Assembly: GCA_015698045.1 (NCBI GenBank)
Contig: BLAL01000246.1
Span: 1,798,001-1,862,000, forward strand
Length of the DNA: 64,000 nucleotides
Origin: Rhizophagus clarus
Lineage: Eukaryota > Glomeromycota > Glomeromycetes > Glomerales > Glomeraceae
Direction of reading: 5' to 3'
A program made the position numbers and the translations under genes. Positions 47,270-61,018 of the stretch are shown in pieces (the stretch's first letter is position 1; the number at the start of each line of letters is the position of its first letter). The notes beneath the pieces were generated by a model, which had not been told where the DNA came from, made no database searches, and saw only the letters and a list, made by a program, of their open reading frames with translations.

Positions 47270-47803
47270 TATAATATTATTAAGTTATTTTTTTCTTTAC
47301 ATTAAAGACTACATTGCATAAAATTTTCGCATTAACTTATATCGCATAAATTATTTAGACACATTGTTAGTTAGTTGATTTATATTTAGCATTATCATCA
47401 ATTTTTTTGAGAACAACACTATATTGATATTATTATATATTGTACTAAATTCATTTCATCTCCTCATTTCATTATTCATACATTATATTATCATATAAGC
47501 AAATGTATCGTTCTTGACTCTATACGATTTACTAACTTATGTAATACAATATATACGAGGTTAAGAAATGGGTCAAAAACAAAATTACACATGGAGTCCT
47601 TTAAAAAAAAGAATTAATGAATTAACAATCATTTTTAAAATTTTATGTAAATTATGTAAATTAGAAAAGTTCGTTATAAAACTACTATCTATATACAAAA
47701 TTTATTTAATATATAAAAATACAATAGTTATATGCCACAATCCATCAGCTAAATAATTATAAATACAACCAATTGTTCCTTAATTTTTTTAAATTTTTTT
47801 ATA
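47270..47803. other. Convergent intergenic region
   Basis: AT-rich 3' flanks of the coiled-coil gene and KCTD-like paralogue C. A 62-codon frame at 47568-47756 is Ile/Lys/Leu-rich and unsupported. Confidence 0.5.
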
Positions 47804-48828
47804 TTAAAGTTCTTCCTTGAAATTCAAAGAGCTGTTGTTCAATACAACATCTCTATTAAATTGATAATTAATATTTAATATAATATCATAAAATTTTTCT
47901 CTAGGTCCATAAATCTTATGGTTTAATTCCCAAGTAACTTCCGGTATATTTTTGTGTAAATGTTTGCCAATTTCTTCACCATATTGATCTAAAAGAAAAT
48001 AACCTAATTTACCAAAGGGTAATAGACTTTTCATTATCATTTTAGCTAAATGATCATTCTTTGGTTTTAAAATAACGGATGTTATACCATTTGATATTAA
48101 ATTCTCGTGAGAAAATGTTAATGTTAAAATTGTACTAAATTTTTGTAAATTTGTTTCGGACAATGTTGCACAAACTTCTATTATTGAATGTTGTAACACT
48201 AATATAAAATCATCTAATTTTTTTGAAACTAGTTTTGTTATTGGTGAAGCTTTGGTGAGCTGTGTTGACAATTCATTTTCATTATCATTTGAAAATTGTG
48301 AAGCAGGAATTTGAAAATAATCAAATTCTTCTTCTAATTCTTCTCTGGATACATAATCTGATCCTGTGTTTAGTAAAAGAAATTATTAGAATTATAATTA
48401 CAATAATAATTGTTATTATTATTATGTTAGAAAAATGAAAACAAAATTAAAATAATAAAATATAAATATATACTTACCAGGTTCAGGCCAAATAATTTTA
48501 TTTCTACGATAAAATTGTAAAATATAACGAAATAATTTACCATCTCTATCAATAAAGTATTCATTCTCATTAGTAGGATGTAATAAAGCTCTATTACGTT
48601 CTTGAAACATTGTACCAAGTAGTGTTGATGGATATGCTGTTAAAGTTGACCTATAAGTTTCATACTAACGAATAGATAATTTTTTTAATTAATCCAAATT
48701 TAGTTCATTTAATTTTAGACTGAGTGATTTAAATCACATACTTTAATACCGCCCACATTTAAAATTATTCGTTCTACCGATTCTGGAGCACATTGATAAT
48801 TTTGCCTTGATGAATTTCTTCTATTCAT
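47804..48828 (-). CDS. KCTD-like BTB/POZ (T1) domain protein, paralogue C (277 aa)
   Basis: Exons 48828-48742, 48664-48478 and 48363-47804. The T1/BTB part reads 'RIILNVGGIK' + 'YETYRSTLTAYPSTLLGTMF', 'NEYFIDRDGKLFRYILQFYR'. The C-terminal domain has 'LGYFLLDQYGEEIGKHLHKN' + 'IPEVTWELNHK'. The exon plan and intron phases are the same as in paralogues A and B, 21 kb to the left. The T1 half is closest to paralogue B; the middle of the C-terminal half has diverged most. Like them it lacks channel segments, so it is a soluble oligomerising adaptor by family knowledge. The partner is unknown. Confidence 0.88.
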
Positions 48829-49700
48829 TTTAATTTTAATTATTTTAATTTAGTTTGTTATAAAATCAGAAGTTGTACTTGTAATTTGAAAAAAATAAAT
48901 TTATAAAAAAGGTTTTGATTTACATTAAATCGCCCGCTTTTTATATGTTTTTTTTACCCGATAATCGAACCGGATAAATATAAAAATATAAAACAAACAG
49001 AAATGTTAAACATCTATAATTATTGGTCCATTAAAAAGAATGAAGCAAGACTATCACTTCATGGAGAAATTTTACTTTTATTGTAATATCATTTAAACTC
49101 GTTAAACACCCGTAATAAGTTATCTTTAAAAGAAAAAACGTTCTTGTGATATTCCGTGTAATATTTAATATTTTTTTTTTCAAGCAATTGGTCTAAATAT
49201 TTGGTAATGAATCAAAAATTGATTGGTTAAAAAATCTTCATTACAAATAAAATATGTAAAACCGCAAGTTTGATCACACACTACGATTATATAATTACAA
49301 TATTTACGTGTGATCAGTGTGTGATCTCAATTTGTCTATTTATAGCAAAGTATTAATGCAGGAAGCGTTGATCACAGTGACCGAGAATTTTTGCGCGAGA
49401 AACAAGATGAAAAAAAATTGATCAATTTGTTTACAATGCAATGATATTGAATGGCTTTATTAATTTTTTTATAGTAAAAAACAAAATGCAGAATAAAGTA
49501 AATAAATTATATGTATGAATGAAAATGTAGTATGAAATATTAATAATATTTTTCTTTTTGGCAAAGTTTTGCCCAATATAATTAACAAAATATTTTTAAA
49601 AAAAAAACTATACAGTGATTTTTGAAATGTGAAAACATAATATATAACGAATGGGAAAATTTTTTGGATTTTTTTTTTTTTTGTTTTGATAGTTACTGAT
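48829..49700. other. Intergenic region between KCTD-like paralogue C and the kinesin gene
   Basis: AT-rich. The word 'tgatcacacactacgatt...' near 49271 and 'gtgtgatcagtgtgtgatct' near 49309 form a local imperfect inverted repeat around TGATCA. No gene seen. Confidence 0.5.
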
Positions 49701-52700
49701 TTAGAAGCACATAAATTTGCTCTTCTTGGCCATAAGTTCTTCCATACGGCTTTCTAGTAGTCGTTTTGATTTTTCGGCTTGTTCTTTGGCTTTTCTTTCT
49801 TCTAGTAAAACATTCTCTATAACTTTCTTTTCTTGCTGAACCGAAGATTTAGCTTGTTCATATTGTGCTGCCGCTTCTTCCAATTGCATCTTCAAACTCT
49901 TCATTTGATTCATCAGATCCAATTTTTCACGTTGTAAAACTTGTAATTGTTTTTTGGCGACGCGTAGGTTATTCTCTGAATCATTAAGGGAAGTCTCTAA
50001 AGTGTCTACAAGTTGCCGATTTTGTATATTGTCTCCTTCTAACTTTGCAATTCGTTTATGGAGTTTTTCTACTTCATCTGATCCAGCTCGAGAATCCGGT
50101 CTCGGTGGAAGTGGTATTTTTGGTGGAGGAGTACTCGGTGGTGCACCTGGAGATGGTGGAGGATTAGCAATCGGTACACGTGGTAAAGGTTGATTTGGTG
50201 GTGGTGTGAGCGGTAATGAACGAACTGCACTTTTTCTTAAATCCATAGAATTGTTCGGAGTCGATGTATTTGTACGACATCCATCGAAGTCTGCAGAATT
50301 AAGTGTAATAGGACGATTTAAATTTTCTTCTGCTTGTCTTTCGAGTTCACTAATCTTCTCTTGAAGAGTTTTAATAATATTATTTTGTTGAACAATTGTG
50401 GCTTCTTGTCGGTTCAATTTAGCTTGCGTTGGATTTTGGGATGAATTAGATGAATTCATATCTGTATCTGTTACAATAATTTGTGATCCATTAAGCTCCT
50501 TTTCAAGTTTCTTATTTATTTCTCTAAGTTTTGTAATTTCGGAAGTATCTTCCTTAGCTTTTTGTTTCGCTTGAGAAATCTCATTTTCAAGTGATAATAT
50601 CTTCGCGTTCAATTCAGCAAGATGCGTAGCAGTTTTATTTCCATTACGACCAGACGTTAGCAATTGTTGCATCAAGGACTCTATTTGCTGATCAAGCTTT
50701 TGACGTTCTTCAAGGGAGGATTCCTTTACTTGTTCTAATACTCTTCTTTCATCTTCAAGTTCTTGAATCTTAGCTTTCAAGGAATCAACTGACGATCCAT
50801 TATTCGCATTTTCTAATTCTTTTATCCTTTCAAATAAAGTTGAAGAACGATATTCGGCTTCAGTAATTTTATTATTAAGATCGTCATTTGTTTGCCGTAA
50901 GCTTTCATTTGCGGCGGCAAGATTTGCAAGGGATGGATTATTTTTTGTTTCTACAGGTTGTGAATTTTTGGCTGCTTTTAGGGCCTCTTCTAGCTCAGAT
51001 ATTTGTTCTTTCATTCGAATTTCGTTATCTTCTTGCTTTGTAGCAGTTTCTGCGAATTCTTCGGCTAAAGATTCAAGATCTTTTTGAATTTGTTCAATTT
51101 GTTGAGCTAGCACCGCATTTATTTCAAGTTGATCGTTTTTTTCCGACTGAAGCTTATTTACTTTCTTTTGAAGCGTATCTGCGCGTTCTTCTTGTACACG
51201 TGCTTCTTCTTGAGCTTTCCTTAATTCATTTGAAAGTTCTTCAACAACATTTTCATCAACGTTTGAATAACTCTGTAACACAGATTCACGATGAAGTTCA
51301 TTAATCTCATTTTGTAAAGATGAACATTTTCCTTTTAATTCGTCAATTTCTGAATTTGCTTCAGCAAGTTTGGAGATATGGTCATCACGTTCTTTCTCGA
51401 CTTCTTGAAGTTGAGATTCTAAAGCATTAATAAGATCCATTTGTTGACTTTCACTATTTTTGACTTCTTCAAGATCAATTTCTAATTGCTTGATTTGATT
51501 ATTTTTTTCAACTTCAGATGCTTTTGAATTTTCGATTTCAGCTCTTGTCTTTTCAATTATGGCTTCTAATTCAATGTATTTCGTATTTTTATCTGATAAG
51601 GATTGTTCCTTTTCTGATAATAAAGCATTACTTTCTTTTAATTTAGTTTCAAGTTCGCTAACTTTTTGAGCAGATTTTTCACCTGATTCTTTTGCATCAG
51701 AAAGTTGAGAATTTAAAGTAGCAAGTTTTTCTTCAAGGCTTTCAACTGTCTTTTGATCAACCATTGAAGATTCCTTAACCTGTTCAAGCTGAGATTGAAG
51801 ATTTGAAATTTTATTTTCAAGTGCTAATATAGCTTCTTTTTTTTCAATTTCTTTCGTTTCGAGCATTTTCGTTAATTCATTGACACGCTCAAGGTGTTGG
51901 TCTCGTTCTTTCTCAGTAATATTTATCTTGTTTTCAATTTCAGATAAAAATTTATTTCGAACTTCCATATCCATCTTCAAATTTGACAATTCAGTTTTCA
52001 ATTCATTTACAACTTTATCATTGGTTTCTCCACTAGCTTTTAATGTCTCTACTTCGTTTTCCAATGATCTTTTCTTTTTCTCCTCATCATCTTGTTGTTG
52101 CTTAGTGGCGTTTAATATATTTGACAAATCTTCAAGCTTTTTAGTATTATCAGCATTTTGTTCCTTTTCTTTTATTATTTCTTCTCGAACATTCTTTAAT
52201 TCGCTTTCAAGAGTCACCACGAGTTCTTTTTGGGCAGAAAAATCTTCTTTCATGTTTTTCAATTCTTCAATTGCCGCATCTTTAGCACTTTGAGTTTCTT
52301 TAAGTTGAGAATTTAATTGTTCAATATTCGATTTCTGCTTTTCATCCAATTCTCTTAACAAATTGATCTCATCTTTCGTCATTTGAATTTGCTCATTTTC
52401 TTTTTCTGCTTCCGTGAGTTTAGCTTCCAACTCTTGAATAGTTGATTTTAATTGAGATTCTGTTGCTTTTAGTTCTGTAAGTTCATCTTTCATACTAATA
52501 ATTGCAGGTTCATTTTGTTTCAATTTATTTTCGAGAGTTTCAATATGTTGTTTTTGTTCATTTTCTAAAACTTGAAGATTCTTTATATCAGAAACCAGTT
52601 GTTGGTATTGTGAATCATCTGAATTTGAAGAATTAATTGTATCATTAAGTTGAATAATTTCATTCTCATATGTCTTAATTTTCTCAAAGTTTTCAGTTGC

Positions 52701-55700
52701 TTTTGATTTCATGTCAACAATTTCAGATTGAAGAGAGCTAACTTCGGTTTCAGAATCTTTTAATTTATTCTCAAGTTCAGAAATTTTCTGTTTTTGCGTA
52801 ATTTCAGATTCTTTTTTAAGTGCTAACTCGGCTTTTAAAGCAACAAGATCATCAGCTACATGGTCCTCTTGATATAATTGAGATTCTAAAACGTTAATTC
52901 TTTCTTTTTGTATAATATTTTCTTGACTCAACCGTTGTAAATCTTGTTGAAGTTTGGATTCTTCAGCATTTAACATTTTAAGACGTTCAACTGCGAGTTT
53001 TTCATTTTCTTTTGATTCCTTAAGTTCTTTTCGTATATTTTCTAATTCCGTATGTAAAGTTAAATCCCCATCTGGCCCACTTTCAAATTTCAATAATTGA
53101 GATTGAAGAACTTTCATTTGATCTTGCATTTCGGAATCACGCTTTTTAATTGTTAATAACTGAGACTGTAAACCATCTGCTTCAACTTCTTTTTCTCGGA
53201 GTTTTTGTTGTAACATGCCCTTATCAACAAGATCTTTCTTAAGAGTTTCAATTGATTCATATTTTCGTTTAATATCATCCTTAAGAATTTCTAATTGAGA
53301 TTGCAAAGAAGCGACTAATTCTTGTTCAACTTGTAAATCTTGAATTGTTTCCGATTTATGTGTAAGTTCTTTTTGTAAATCTAACAATTTTTCTTGTAAA
53401 TTTGTAATATCTCTCTGTGTTGGATCAATTATATGTAAGAAAGAACTTCTTGGAGTTGGAATGTGTTGAGCTTCTTTTGCTTTAATTAATCGAGTTTCAA
53501 GTTCTTTAGCTTCAGCCTCTAATGCCATTATAGTTTCGTCATCATTATCAGAGATTTCCTTAGAATAATTATTATTTTCACTTTGTTCAATTTCACCTTT
53601 AACATCTTCTGAAATAGTAGATAATCTATTATGCTTTTCCTTTATCGCTTGTCGTTGAGCTTCTCGAACTTCTTGTAATTCATCTTCAAGTCTTCTAATA
53701 ATATTTTGACGTTCATCGGATGGAAGTAATAAAGTAGCAATTGTATGACTTTTTGATTCTATATCAGACTGAAGTTTTTCAACTTGTCGTTTTAAGATCA
53801 AAATTTCGTCATCATCGTTTGATGAATCAGAATCTGCGGTACCTTCAAGATGTGCAGTTGCTTCATCAATTTGTTCTTGTTTTTGTACCTCTTGAGCTTT
53901 TATGAGCTCTTGTTCCAATTCTTTCACACGTGATTGTAATTCGATAACTTGGTCGTCATCTTTTATATCTTTATCATCCTTAGATTTTTCAAGTGTACAA
54001 CGTAGTTCTTCTCGAAGTTCTTGGATACTTGATTCAATCCTTAATACTTCATCATTTTTCTTCATGGATCTTTTTTCACGTTCTGACAAAGTTTCCATTG
54101 TTATTCTTTGTTCTTCCTTAAGTTGTTCAACTTCTTCACGTAATCTATGTACAACATCAAGTTCATCAACCTCACTAACATTGACAGAATAATAAGATGC
54201 GCCTTCCGCGTGTTCCGATGTCATTACCGACATTACTTCTATTTGAGCTAATGCGTCACGTTTTTTTATTTCTTCGCGAAGTTCTTCAACAATATCCAAA
54301 GTTTCACGATAACTTATTTCAAGTCTGGCGAATTCTTGTTTAACAGCATCTAATCCTTGTGCTTTATCTTCGTGTAATAAAGAAAGTTGTTGAATTTCAC
54401 TATGAAGTTTTCGTATTACAGCAAGATGAGCATCATCTTTTTTATCACCATAAATTTCTGTTGAAAAAGATTTTGATCTTTTGTGTTTTAAAGTATTATT
54501 AGAATTGTTATTAGATCTATTTAATATTGTTGGAGGTAATGATAATCTAAATGAATCCGGAGTTTGCGGTGACATTGGAGTGGTTGGAGTAGATTTAATA
54601 GTTTCTGAATGAATTAATTTTGCTTCTGTTAATTGATTTTGTAATTCATGAATTTCTGAAAGACATGATTGATATTTTAATTTAATATCTTCAAACTCTT
54701 GTAGAGTTTTTTCATGTGTTTTCTGTAATTCATTAAACCTTGATTCTAAAGTAGAAATCAAGTCTTGATTATTATTATTATTAAATGTTAATATAGAACC
54801 ATCACCGGAATGAAGGAAATTTTGTTCATTCAAATTTCTTAATTCTTTCAATTCATTTTCAAGAGATTCAAGATTTTGTTCTAGAATTAAAATTCTTTGA
54901 TCTCTCTCATTTAAATCATTTAAAAGTAATGTTTTCTCTTCATCAGCTTCAATTCTTCTTAATTTCTCTTCTAATTCATGATACTCGATATCACGTTGTC
55001 GTAAACGTTTATCAAGTTTTGTTATAGTTTCATCCAATTTAGCAGCATGTTCTTCACTTGTAATTAATTTATTTTCTAAACCTTCAATATAAGCTTCAGA
55101 ATTAGATTCGTTAGATTTCAATTGGGAAATTTCTGATCTCATCTCGTTAATTAAATCTTGATCTTTAATTTGTTCTAAAGTAAGATTTTCAAGTTTAGCT
55201 TCAAGACTTTTTATGTAACGTTCCATTGAAGATTCCATTTCCACATATTTAGCAATTTTACTAGTTAATTCAGCTATATTATTCTTATTCTTTTCATTAC
55301 TTTGTTCAGCAGATACTAATTTACCTTCTTGTTCTCGTAAAACAATTTCTGAATGGGATAATGCTGCTTTTGTAATTGCCAATTCACTTTCAAGAGATGT
55401 GAATGATTTTTCATATTCTTCTATAACAGGTTCAACAACTTCTTGAAATTGAGCATGTTTTAATAAAGTTTCATCATCATCATCATCATAATCAACTTCT
55501 TTAATTACTGATAAAGAATTTCTATCAGGATTATTAATATTATTAACGTCATTATCTTGATGTTTTGCCAATTCAGCAGAAGTTTTAGCATAACGTTGAG
55601 ATAATTTAATATAAGATCTTCTTAATTGTTGAAGTTGTTCTTCTAATAATTCTATATCTTTATTATTATTTTGTAATTTTTGTTGTTGTTGAGGTTGTTG

Positions 55701-56325
55701 AGGTTGTTGAGGTTGTTGTGGTTGTTGTTGTTGTTGTTGTGAATGTTGTGAAGCAATAGGTATACTTGAAAAAGATGGAGTTGAAGAACGTTTTGAATAA
55801 CTAGGAGTTTCTCTACCATTTAAACTTGGAGTAGACCTACCGTTTAAATTAGGGGTAGATCTACCGTTTACACTTGGAGTAGTCCTTCCTGAAGCAGTAC
55901 CATTTGTTGAAGCACCATTTGAAGATACTATACCAGTAGCAGCTTTAAGAACTTTAATTTCATTCCTTAATTTCATTACTAAAGTTTGTAAATGTTCCAC
56001 ATCATTCCAACCTGCTTCTTCAGCATTTATAGTAGCATTGTTTTTAATATTTCTAGCACGATTCGCATATTTTAATGTATTAACAGTTTCAACAAGATTA
56101 TATTCAGCTGGAGATACACAAGCGATCATTAAAGTTTGTGCATTACCTCCAAGAGAATCTTGAAGAAGACGAGTAAGTTTTGAATCTCTATATGGAATAT
56201 GTGTAGTATGTTTTGCTTTATTAGGATCACCCAAAGCAGAAATTACATTTCCCAAGGCCAAGAGACCTGAATTAATTGAAATCCCTTCCTTAACACGATC
56301 ACCAACCGCAGATGTACGTTTTAAC

Positions 56326-56369
<44 letters not shown>

Positions 56370-57639
56370 AAAAGAATATTAGATGAAATAAAACTCAACA
56401 AGTAACATTTTAAAAACATTATTTTTTCTATTCTTTTTAACTTACCCTCTCGCTACCAGCTAAATCAACAAAATGAAATTTACTTGTAACAGAAACCCAT
56501 TCTCCTTCATCAAACCTTCTACTTAATCTAGAGTTTGATCTTGATGGAGGTCTTACACCAGGTTTTTGTTGTGGATCATTTAATGGTTGAGGTGATGATG
56601 GACTAGTTGATGATATAAATTTTTGTTGTGCTAATGTTACAGAAAAAATAGCATGGGATCTAGAAGATTTAGAATTCATATCTGTAGCACCAGTTTGACG
56701 ATTTAATGAACCACGTGCCAAATGTCTAAAAAAAAAAAAAAAAAATTTTTTTTTAAGTTTGAGAATTATTTATTATATATATGAACATAACCTATACATG
56801 TACATATAATAAATAAACTTACGAAATAACTTCTTCGACGTCATTGACTTTAACTTCTTGTAAACCACTCCATAAAATATTTCCTTTCGAATCTTCTCTA
56901 ATCATAACTTGTGGTCTTGATTCAATATCACCTTCAGCAAGTAAATCAATTAAATCCTCATTATAAATTTCAATGAAAGAAACTTTGATTGAAAATTTTC
57001 TCGTTTTATATTGAGCGGATTCCATTGAAGAGAACAAAGTTGAAACAGCTCTTGGTATTATTCCTTTATCATCGGGATCTATTGAATCATTATCAGATGT
57101 ACCCATCGTAAATGTTTTACCCGATGATGTTTGACCATATGCCAATATAGTTACATTATATCCTAAAAAAAAAAAAAAAAAAAAAAAAAAGTTAATATAA
57201 TGAAAATAACAAATATATAAATAAATATATATACTGTATATATATAATTACCTTCTAAGAATTTATCAATTAATTTTAAGACAGCTTTATCATATACATC
57301 TTTTTGGGATGAATCGGGACCGAATACATGATCATAACTAAAATATTGTTTCTTTTCACCGGATACGATAACTTGATTTGGAGCGTATGGTGCAGTCGAT
57401 AAAACAGATTTTTGAAATCTTGTAGGTAAATTAACTAAATCCTCACTAGTTATCGGTCTTATACGAACAGCTATAATAAATGAATTATCGGATTAATTTA
57501 TCAAGTAAAAACTGGTAATGAGACGAAAATTTCCAAATTAGGATAAACGTTCACAAAATTAAGGGGTAAAATTATATTTGATCGATATATTGTCTTTTCC
57601 TGTTTCTCAACTCGTTTTTCATAAAAGAAAAGAAAGAAG

Positions 57640-57672
<33 letters not shown>

Positions 57673-57707
57673 TAACCGACTTGTACAGAAGTTTTCTCGG
57701 AAGACAT
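49701..57707 (-). CDS. Kinesin-4-like motor protein with a very long coiled-coil tail (2497 aa)
   Basis: Five exons: 57707-57677, 57470-57252, 57162-56823, 56725-56446 and a single 6,624-nt exon 56324-49701. The N-terminal motor (about 8-370) has 'AVRIRPI', the P-loop '[14 protein letters not shown]' (about 90-103), '[14 protein letters not shown]', switch I '[14 protein letters not shown]', switch II 'FVDLAGSER' and '[20 protein letters not shown]'. The neck '[14 protein letters not shown]' is typical of kinesin-4/KIF4/KIF21. After it come a Ser/Thr-rich linker with nine-residue repeats ('[15 protein letters not shown]'), a Gln/Pro run (about 485-510), and roughly 1,800 residues of heptad coiled coil. 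A Pro-rich block ('[14 protein letters not shown]', about 2310-2370) and a final coiled coil complete it. The tail is far longer than in animal KIF4. It should be a dimeric plus-end microtubule motor. Its cargo is unknown. Confidence 0.92.
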
Positions 57708-60452
57708 TTGTTATTCTATATTACGATAATATTGCTGTATTGATAGTTCATTCAATAAATAAATAAATTATGAGATAAAGGTTCCGGACCGTTGAGAAAA
57801 GAGGGAAGAGAAAGAAAAAAGGGATAAGGTAATTTTTTTTAGGAAAAAAAAAATATACAATATTATTAATTATATGTATGTGTCGTTTTATTGTTGTGTA
57901 ATTTTTTATGTATTAGATATGATTAGTTGTAATTTCTAATAAAAAAAATGTATCGGTTTTACACGGAAAAATAGATGAAATATTAATATAAATAAATAAA
58001 TAAAAAAATTAAAAAATAAAAAAATAAAAAATAAAAAAAAAAAAAGAAAGTATTTTATAAAAGATTCGGCTGTTTTTTGGAGGAAAAAAAAAATAAATAT
58101 ACAACCACACGAATTCGTATCGTATGTAATGTACTATATATATGAAGTGTATGTTTATAATAATTATATATATTTTCGTTTCCCTCTTCTTTAAAATAAA
58201 ATAAAATAATTTTTTTTTGCTTCGTTTTTGAGGTAATTAAGGTAATTGAGGTAATTGAGGTGGAAGAAGAGGTTGTATTTTTTACAGTTGAGTAACCGGC
58301 ATTGAAAACCAATGTTATATGCATAAAAAAAATTCGATCTACAGAATCAACATTTCAAATTTAGGAATGTAATATAAATTAGTAATAAATTAACTGTGTA
58401 TCCACGTCGGATGTATGGTTCTTGATATAGGCGGTTACCGATTGATCATCTGTAGACATGGAGTATACCATTGATTGACAAGTAAGTTTGACAAAAGCAC
58501 GGGACTAAATTTAACTAAAACTTTCCATATTAGAAATGTGTTGTTTTTGCATGATGTATGAAAATGTCCACGAATACATTACGGAGTATTGTAAAATAAA
58601 TAATATATATATATATATGATATGCAATGCAGTCGTTATGTTACGTTCCCCGTTACATAAAAAGTTTATTTATTCTTTTCATGATAGATAATGGTGATAA
58701 TTGATAATGATTTTTTTTTTTTCCTGTTTATTATTTACATTCAAAAGTTTTTCCATTATTCATTTTTTAGTAGGTGTTACCTTATTTTTTAATATTTTTC
58801 ACATAAAATTTTTAAAAGAATGGCCGATTGTTTTTAATAAAAATTAAATTTATATTAAATGAATAAAAAAACATTTTTTTTTTGTTATTTTGTTTTACCA
58901 TTATTTATTATATCTTTGGCGTAAACTTTAACACACTTTGTATTGATATGGGTTCATTATGAAAATTATGAAACAAAAATCTAGTGTGATCTAGAAAATA
59001 AAATTTTTCTGGTTTACTGCGTTTTTTTTCTTAAAAACTTTTTTTTTTTTTTTTTTGATGAAACTCTATCAAAAACTTTACTTACACAAGATTAGATTGA
59101 TTTACTGGACGATTACTGGGGGATTTTCCTTCATTAACATATGAATTACCGATCTTTCCTTTAATTTCTATATTTTTTTCATCTATGAACAAACAATTAT
59201 GATATTTATACGATAATTGTCTTCTTTATAATATATATATATATCATATACAGATTTTGATCGGATCGACACTACATACATCAAACTTGCTCTTCTGACC
59301 TTTTATAACTTACTTATAACTTAGATAAGAAAATATTATATTGGAGTTTATAAATTCATTTAGAAAAGTAAAATGAAGTATATCAATAGTTTAAAAATTG
59401 ATATACTTGATGGCGAAATTTAGTTGATGGTGTAACTGAAATATTAGATGAAATATTTCGAATTCATAATGGAATATAATAAATATCCAATAAACCAGTG
59501 GTATTTATGTTGAATGGCAAAAATAAAAACCCGTATTATGATGTTACCCCCAGAGACATGGGATATATTTCACATTCCAGGTAAACTTCCTATGAAACTC
59601 ATGTGATTTACAGGGGATTTACCTTTCCGATACTCGTTTCATTTTCCCCGATACTCACTTTTCCGACACATATTTTGAATTTATGGGATCATGTAACAGG
59701 ATTCTGAAATAATATCCTCCCTCATTTTTGGAACAGGTTTTTTGTATAAGACCCGAGGGTACTATATGCAGTGCTTAATTTGTTGTTACTTTTTATTTTA
59801 CTTTATAATCCATTAATACTTAAATAATCTTAATTCTTTTTTATCTATATAAAATAATGTAAATTAAAATTTTAAATTAAAAATTATAATTTTTACTTTT
59901 ATTATAATATTTTTTATTATTTATATGTACAAAATTTTAAAGAGAATTTAATTATTAAAAATTGGGATTAAATTATATACAATAATATATAATAGCACAA
60001 AATCTGAAAATATTGATGGCAGATTAAAATAATAATTTTATGTGAAAACTAAAACTATTAGTATAAAATTATACCATTTAACTAACTTTTGAATAATTTT
60101 CCTATAAGCCTAAAAGTAAAAATCCATTATTTAAATAAGAACAATTTTTTTCTTTAAATTTATAAGTAAATCATTTTGGATTTTCAATAAAAAGCAAGCC
60201 AAATATTATAATTTTATACTAATAAACTTATTATATTTTAATAATTATTGATTTACTATAATATTAAATTTTATATTATTATATTATTAATCTCAATTTT
60301 TAATATTGGATTTTTACTTTATATATAAAATATGAATTAAAATAATAATTAGAGGCATATTGAAAAGTAAAAATCTGCTAATTTATTAAAAAATAAAAAA
60401 AATCAAATTCTGCAATTAGATATTATTAGTAGTTTTAATTAAATGCTGATAC
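57708..60452. other. 2.7-kb intergenic region upstream of the kinesin gene
   Basis: Purine-rich leader (57790-57830), many A-runs, and a three-fold 'gaggtaatt(g/a)a' repeat at 58229-58262. T-runs lie near 58714 and 59037. The part near 59520-59740 is less AT-rich ('cccccagagacatggg', 'tttccgatactcgtttc' recurring as 'ttccccgatactcac') and may be a fragment of an old repeat. No gene could be supported. Confidence 0.5.
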
Positions 60453-61018
60453 GCCTAAAATTGGCACTGCATTACTAATAAAATTTGGGGTTAATAGTGA
60501 TAATAAAAAAAAGTATTTTTTGTATCTTGCACACGAGACAAGTTTTACCTATTTTACAAACAAAAATATCACAAATATAATATTTTCTTTCATTTTATAA
60601 CAAGTTATATTTGCCAAAAAATTTCATAATTATATTTCTGTAACTGGTTTTCTTCAACTTTCACTTATTTTTAATAATAAAAATATTTCAAAAAAGTCTT
60701 TAAAAACAACTTTAAAAGCTAAAAATTATAGGTTTTGAATGTAAATAATACAATATAGTAAAATAAAATATTGAAATTTCATATATTTTAAGGTGTAAAT
60801 CTGATACGCATACATAGTAAACTTGTTATTTTACATATAAATTTATAACTTTTTTTTGCAAATTCATTTTTTTCAAGTATTTTTTCAGTATATCATATGA
60901 CTTTTATTTAAAACTAATATGACATTTATGAGATATCCTTTTTTGAGGTTTGTGTTCTAACATAAAATTGGCAAATTTAATCCCAAATTTTATTAATAAT
61001 ACAGTGCCAATTTTAGGC
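60453..61018. mobile_element. MITE-like element with about 42-bp terminal inverted repeats
   Basis: The left arm GCCTAAAATTGGCACTGCAT + TACTAATAAAATTTGGGGTTAAT (60453-60495) pairs with the right arm (60973-61018), which reads GCCTAAAATTGGCACTGTAT + TATTAATAAAATTTGGGATTAA when reversed. The 566-bp unit is AT-rich inside and encodes nothing. The target duplication is not clear, because the flanks are weakly similar to one another in inverted order and the true ends may lie a little further out. Confidence 0.65.

Noticed and set aside
49954-54192. Ser/Phe-rich plus-strand frames
   Set aside because: They are antisense shadows of the kinesin coiled-coil tail.
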